NCBI GenBank assembly: GCA_016648135.1
Contig: JADDOH010023172.1
Coordinates: 1 to 64,000 of the forward strand
Reading direction: 5' to 3'
Source of the DNA: Agrypnia vestita
Lineage: Eukaryota > Arthropoda > Insecta > Trichoptera > Phryganeidae
DNA: 64,000 nt
Under the pieces are notes generated by a model. The model saw only the letters and a list, made by a program, of their open reading frames with translations, was not told where the DNA came from and ran no database searches. Numbering within the stretch: the stretch's first letter is position 1; each line of letters begins with the position of its first letter. Positions 58,188 through 64,000 of this stretch are shown piece after piece. Both the position numbers and the translations under genes were made by a program.

Positions 58188-58440
58188 GAGTCGCAACGCG
58201 AGCGTTCATCAATATGCGTACCGTATGGTGCCGCCGCATCATGTTAATGAGGCTGTTGTGTTTCTCACCTCTGCTGCTTCGTGACCCCGAGGGCCCTACG
58301 TGCCAGGCTGCACTATGCATAGACCCTCGCTTGATAGACACATCCCGACTGATTACGGCCGTCAGGTAGATCGGTGGTTTTGGCTTTCTGCTCGACTGCC
58401 TCTTTAAAACGAGGGGTTTTGGGTTCGTGTCTGTTCATAA
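58188..58440 (+). other. Exon-like block followed by a possible SINE head
   Basis: CATTGTCTTCTCAG| is a good acceptor-like sequence. It is followed by about 178 bp of raised GC ending CCGTCAG|GTAGAT. In phase 2 the block is open (VATRAFINMRTVWCRR...LITAV). In the phase required after the other exons it meets a TAA within about 20 codons. From 58366 a tRNA-like stretch with GGGTTCGTGTC follows. Weak candidate exon or SINE-associated sequence. Confidence 0.2.
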
Positions 58441-59760
58441 CTAAAGATAAATACACGCTCTCTCATTTCTGTGCGTGTCAATTTTTTTTAACTATTTTTT
58501 TTTATAAAATTTGTATATTTAAAAAATATACACATTTACACGTTGTATAAGTTGTAGATAAATAAAGAAACGCGTATATTTATAATTTTTTTTGTTGTTT
58601 TATGTTTGTGTAATTAAAATCTCATTATTAAGTGATGCTTAATATACTTCGTTGGCCTCGGAACCCACGAATTCTATAATTGTGCGGTGATTTTATATCT
58701 CAGAACTTGTTAATTGAAAACGTAACTCTTCACTTTATTTTCGTGTTTTTGACTTCTGTGCCATAAAAAGTGTTTTATGTAATATGTTATTCCTTTAATT
58801 GTAGTAAAATGTTTTTATTACTTATTCTTTAATGCCATACTATTATCTATCAGGATAACTAACGGCACGTTGATTATCTGTAATATAATATTATAAAAAT
58901 AATGGAATAAAAGATGACAATAATAATAAAAAAATGTTTTACACTAAAATCGTGTAGATATTATATTAATACCTGCTGTGTTATGTTCCTTATTTGGATT
59001 GTCGGTATTAATTAAATTTACATAGGTTCAGCTTAAATAATACGGTTAGCTCAGTCAGTTTATACTTTAGATAACATGGTGTATAAAACTAATTAAAATA
59101 CTACATTTTGTCTACACAATTTCATATCTTGTAATTTTAAACCCGTGTTAAGCGACTGTAAATTAAGTCAAGCGAAAATTGCTCCAGATTTCACACAGAA
59201 AGTACATTTTTAGAGTAACTTTAGTAACATGGGAAAATGACTAAGATGCCTTTTCTAATTTCTAGGTACACAGTGTGTTAAAAGCATTTCCAAATTATAA
59301 GTAAATATTATATTTTGTCATACATTAGATGATGATAATGTATGCATACATTTGACTTGATATTTGCATAACACTCAATACAAATGAAACCCGTCATGTG
59401 CCTGCAGCGAGGTGGATATATACATAATATGATCATTGCTGGCGTGTGTGTGTCTGGTGTTAAAGCCGTATCCTGCTTATCACGTGGTATCCATTATATG
59501 TTGAGGGTGTGTATAAAAAAACCCCATTAACTTTTCTTGCCTTTGATTGTGTGTTATTCGTAGCCGGTTTCCCCCCGCCCTTCCCGGCCCTTCCTTGATC
59601 TCACTGTGGGTTCCATTCCGAGCTGTTGCATCAGGCCCAATTATATGCCAGATTATAAGCATGATCCAAGTGAGAAGACTTCTGTGTTTAAGTACTTATG
59701 TACATAGTGTTATTAAACTATAGAATACTGGTATTGCATGTAATTTCTAGTCTGTTTTAT
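58441..59760. other. Non-coding AT-rich
   Basis: Nothing recognised. A GC patch at about 59560-59620 is featureless. Confidence 0.55.
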
Positions 59761-59907
59761 TTTAACTTATAAACACACAATATGAGTTATTACACTACAG
59801 TTTCGAGAGGAGCAGTCCCTCTTATCATCAGATATTATTATTATAAAGTATACCTTAATCTATTGTAATAATTATTAATTCATATTGTGTGTGTATTATA
59901 AAGTTAA
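59761..59907 (-). ncRNA. Hammerhead-like motif in a foldback repeat
   Basis: On the minus strand: CTGATGA (plus 59825-59831), helix II AGAGG/CCTCT, and GAAA (plus 59801-59804). Outer arms CACACAATATGA (plus about 59774-59785) and TCATATTGTGTG (from 59880) would close helix I, leaving a large bulge of about 48 nt. No helix III is evident. An outlying member of the hammerhead set. Confidence 0.4.
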
Positions 59908-60744
59908 AATAAAACCTATTTTAAATTGAAAACGTTGCACCACGAATTAACTGCCAAATCTTTAAATTCTATTCTAATATTCTATTTATAGTATGTTAAA
60001 CTTTTTTAGATTGTTTGATTTGTAGATGACTCCGTCTCACTATACCGCTACCCGAAATTAATCAATACACATGGCCACGTTAAAGCTACTAGCGTAGTTT
60101 TTATCAACAAATTATTATTAAACGTCAAATTGTAGAATTCTTAAAGAAATAGTCAGTCGTGTTGTACGATGATTTGTTTATTTTATCAAAGTCTTATTAT
60201 TGAGGTGAGACAACACGTGACTGAAAACGTACGACAACGAAATGAAACGACCAAATATTTGCAAACCTGTGTATGAACCAGTTAAAAATACACTCAGTAA
60301 TATTTTAAAAAAAATGGATTGAGAATGTATTTATTGAGATCGAGATTGAGTATAAAAAACTCTTTATATATGTTTAAAAGCGGGAGTGTCTCGGCGTCGG
60401 CGGAAGGTCGGGCGGAAATATTATGAGAGGACCAAAATGTAGTCTAAACCAACGCATCCAGGGAAAAACACGTTGTAAAAGAATCTTAGGAAGACGCCGC
60501 ATCTTAATGCCGTGCAACTCGAGGGACTGGTCTAGGTATAGACAGAAAAATCAGGTAATTTGAAGTCACGGTGATAAAAATTCTTTCCATTCTTACAATA
60601 GTGTGTACGATACCCTCTTCCTTTTTCCGCGTGGCGTCGCATCACGCGTCGCGTCTGATCGCAGCGAAGGTCTGTTCGATAACTGTGCAATGAATGCAAG
60701 TAAGGCAATTAATTACCTTACTTTTGAGTTGCCAAGATTTCACT
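59908..60744. other. Non-coding with GC-richer part at 60380-60680
   Basis: The GC-richer part lacks a recognisable ORF. Candidate conserved intronic element at low confidence. Confidence 0.4.
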
Positions 60745-60859
60745 CTTAATAATAATAATAATAATTGGATAATTTGTATAGCGCCGTTTTCGCGAAATAC
60801 TCACCTCAAGGGCGCTTTACATAGAGAAATTATTATCTTACAAGACAACTTACTGCTAG

Positions 60860-60892
<33 letters not shown>

Positions 60893-60900
60893 CTTATTGT
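60745..60900 (-). mobile_element. CR1-like LINE 3' end plus (AAAAG)n
   Basis: (AAT)n, TTGGATAATTTGTATAGCGC, CTCACCTCAAGGGCGCTTTA and CAAGACAACTTACTGCTAGA match the copy at 1.35-1.47 kb in order. An AAAAG pentanucleotide tract (60860-60892) follows. No hammerhead motif precedes this copy. Confidence 0.65.
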
Positions 60901-62532
60901 AACGTATCTACAGTTTATTATATCATTGAATATCCCAGTCTTAATTTCTTCTTTCCTAAGTATACAAGTATTTTCGGCAGCTGATATTTTAATGTCCTAT
61001 ATGGTTTCTTCTGTTCATTCATTAGGTACTGTCCAATTTTCTTATAAAAACTTAAAATATCTAGCATTAATATTGTACTGTTTTTAAAAGAAAACTTTTG
61101 CTACGAGAAATGCAACTTATGCGAATTGGAACATGTAAGAGTAGAATATTATACTGCTTCAAAAGTATTAGTATAAGTACTTACAATATTAAAATAAAAA
61201 AAATATGTGGTGATTGAGTTGGCCTGGAGTTAGCCCCAATTCTGACGAGACGGCTCTCTGTCGGTAGGTGTTAATAATTACAGTCCTTCCACGTTTAAAG
61301 AACAATCTTCCTCCCGACCCAAAAAATACTTTAAAATAAAAATACATTACATGCGTCCCGCCCCGCCCTACCTACGAACGTGAAGAAGTACCTACAGATT
61401 GGTTCAACTGAGATAACACCGGGAGGGATCGGTATATTACACGGGTCAGGCAGGCTGTAGGGAAAAATCCCTTTCAAATTAAAATAGTGGTTACCTCGGG
61501 GTTATATTCTTATGAAAAACCTTATTTATGGCTAGCGGGGTCGATGATTAGTAGATCGTACTTTATTATTGGGTGGTATGTACTTCTCGTTTCCAAAGAA
61601 GTACAAAGTAGCCTTTTTTTTTAACACGTCAATATAATTAAACCACTGAAATAAATTATGCATCTCGAAGACATCTTTAATAGAATTATTGTTTTTGCCT
61701 TTTGTCAGGGAAGAGGCTTGCAAAAGCACTTATTCTAATAAGTCGTGTGGCCCAACGAACTGTGTTGTGGTTGTAACGGAAACAAAATTAAATAATTGAT
61801 CACCTGTTGACGACAGCTCCCACTAACTTATAATTTCTTACTTCCTTGTCTTTCTTTAATATCCGCCTAACGTAAAACTTTTTCCTCCCATGCTCTAGGA
61901 ATTACTGTACACTTTTTTATCATCATCAACATATTATACTCAACGCCAACGCTACACACTTGTCGATTTCAATACTCTATCGTTTTTATTTTTAACTCAT
62001 GATGATACTGCAGTTATATGTAATTTTTACATGGGATCTTTTTTACAGAACAAAGGCATTAACTCGCCGTTCCTCGGTTTTTTTGTGTTTTGTTTCCCTC
62101 ATATCAGGATTGACACTTATTGGGCTCAACCAAATGATACATGGTCAGTAAGTACACCTCCACAAGTCAGAGTACTGTCAAAATCTTAGTTGAAAAAGGA
62201 AAATTGGAAATGTAAAAGCAAAGCTAACATTATTTTGCTTAATTGTTTTGTCTCTGTCTTTCCATATTCTCGGGAGTATGTTTTATTCATCTTCGAGTTC
62301 TTTTTGCGTAGATCTATGTCCCGGTCGAACTATATAGTATTCTATAACATATGTCGAACTATAAGTTTGTGATGATGATGATCTACATCCAACGTCTTTA
62401 AGATGGTCTATTTCTGAGCAAACTGCTTGGTCACAGACTCTATTTTTCTTAATAGTATTTCCATTTCTCTGTACAAGCATATTTCGTCTTAATTAAAACA
62501 AATCGTGGTTGGCTCGCAGAGACGAATCTAAG
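60901..62532. other. Non-coding
   Basis: GC-balanced at 61215-61460 without recognisable features. Nothing else. Confidence 0.5.
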
Positions 62533-63000
62533 TAAAGTATGTATGGGAGTCTTTTTTGGGCGTTTACAGGGCTTATAACCATTTTTAAGGTTGGCTAAAG
62601 TGATCACTTTACACAATGTAAACCGATTTCATTCAAAATCAAATACACATTTATCAAATGTATTATATATACATGTTATTTGCGTACCTTATTAACATTA
62701 TTTGAAACAACTTCGCCACTGCCATCTATGATTGAAATTTGTCGTTCCCATGAAACAGTATGTAGATGTCGCCGCTGGTATATGAGACTATTTTTACTAG
62801 AGTATGAAACAATTTATTTTTAAATTGTATGTGATTTTCGTCATATATACGTACATGGAAATGACAAATTTCAACCATATATTTGATCTTGGGTGGAATC
62901 GGTGAACGTTACCTTGTGTAAAGTGATTACTTAAGTTCAGTAATGCCAGTCTTAATTTTGGTCGTAATCCATGTAAGCGCCCAATAAATGCTTCCATACA
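62533..63000. mobile_element. Foldback MITE family E, longest copy
   Basis: Left arm (62533-62625): GTATGTATGGGAGTCTTTTT, AGGGCTTATAACC, GGCTAAAGTGATCACTTTAC. Right arm (62890-63000): GGTGAACGTTACCTTGTGTA, AAGTGATTACTTAAG, CCAATAAATGCTTCCATAC. The spacer of about 265 bp is AT-rich. The type copy of the family in this window. Confidence 0.65.
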
Positions 63001-64000
63001 TTCTATCGCATTTTTATAGCTTCGTATCTCTGAGACATTATCTTAATTAATGATATCTCTCTGTGGAATAAATCTAGTAATCGTTTTCTCAGAAAAATAG
63101 TTCTTTTTAACAGTTTCCCGCGCCATGATTATATTTATAAATAACATAAAAGATAAATTGAATTGGTTAACGAAATGATAATTATGATTTGTATTACGGA
63201 ACCCTTGCAACGTTCCCTTTTCATATTAATGTAGCGCACTTCTTTAGTAGCCATTGTTCCTGAGGAATATTGTGAGACTCGCTGTTATTGACTCCACCTC
63301 GTGTGAACGGATCCGCGTGTCTTCAAACCGCTGTATATTTTAATTTTATTACTCGGTGGCTTGTTACGCGTACGATCCCATGCAGCAATAATACAACAAT
63401 CAGAAAATGGCCGACACTACATTAATGCTGGTTTTATAAATATACAATGGGTTGTCATTTTGCAACTAGCCCGATTAGATTCAATAGCTCATTTCATTCT
63501 GCACCATTAGTGATGGAATTCAGTTTGAGACTATAAGAGTATCAGTGAAAAATCAATATAATCTAAACTACTCGTCCAAACAATGTTGTGTGAATGGCAA
63601 TTTGTATCTACATAAAATTTCCATGACGGTAAGCAAATTTATTTTGATAAGAATTTAACATTACATACTTAAAATACCCCCGACAGATTAAAATTAATTT
63701 TAAATACACCTTTATTTTATTCATATTTTATCAATTTGTGTATTAAACTTAACATATAGGTATATGCCGTTGTGGATTTTTTTATATAACTTTTTGAGTT
63801 TTATTTCTTCTTTATAGAAATTATTTAAATATCTCTCACCGTTAAGGCAGCGTTCGTAAAAAAACGCATCGCTCAACCATTTTTTCGTCGACTTTAGTTG
63901 TAAAATAGGAGAATATGTAGCCTATAGCCACCCTAAAAGTCCATTCTAAATATTGGTTAAAGGAATTTTGAAAACATATGAGTAGTTTCGAAGATTACTG
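63001..64000. other. Non-coding to the window edge
   Basis: AT-rich, no ORF above background and no repeat match recognised. Confidence 0.6.

Overview
The window reads as arthropod nuclear DNA, most likely from a moth or butterfly. It is AT-rich and gene-poor, with no operons, no rRNA and no canonical tRNA genes. Runs of GTAGGTA/TACCTA, RTE- and CR1-like LINE tails, tRNA-derived SINEs, a mariner relic, Helitron-like 3' ends in CTAG and Penelope-type hammerhead motifs together favour Lepidoptera. This is inference from repeat content, without a database search.

The only convincing gene start is on the + strand near the left end. A CpG-rich island (about 2030-2450) leads into a 5' UTR, a short upstream ORF and an ATG at 2696, with 55 nt of coding sequence and a strong splice donor (CAG|GTGAGT at 2751). 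A 51-nt exon candidate at 48130-48180 keeps frame with it (phase 1 to phase 1). If both are real, most of the window is one giant first intron. The gene is not identified. A second GC island at 36.7-37.1 kb carries its own donor-like site and could be an alternative first exon.

The rest is intronic or intergenic sequence packed with decayed mobile elements. LINE fragments: RTE-like 3' ends (1.7, 9.7-10.2, 13.9, 31.4, 32.8, 39.2, 43.6, 44.5, 46.2, 46.6, 49.0 and 57.6 kb), CR1-like 3' ends (1.4, 3.9-4.2, 9.6/10.3, 60.8 kb), an R1-like C-terminus (15.1-15.8 kb) and an RT palm fragment (50.5-50.9 kb). SINEs: five copies of one tRNA-derived family (6.1, 16.2, 19.4, 34.6, 41.2 kb). DNA transposons: a 1.34-kb element with perfect 33-bp TIRs (24.66-26.0 kb), a mariner relic (54.4-55.1 kb), two Harbinger-like MITEs (0.65, 15.2 kb), a 143-bp TA-inserting MITE present twice (14.9, 35.0 kb), and several foldback families.

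The most interesting signals are RNA and regulatory structures carried by these repeats. Nine hammerhead-ribozyme-like motifs occur at eight loci, often with compensating stem pairing and a shared TA|GTGG cleavage context. A Helitron-like relic at 17.5-18.0 kb carries two copies of a heat-shock-element array. A DNA transposon holds six copies of a 15-bp iteron. Four CACGTG E-boxes lie within 86 bp at 12.8 kb. GC-balanced islands at 5.3, 14.4, 20.2, 22.5, 36.9 and 38.2 kb are candidate conserved intronic regulatory elements.
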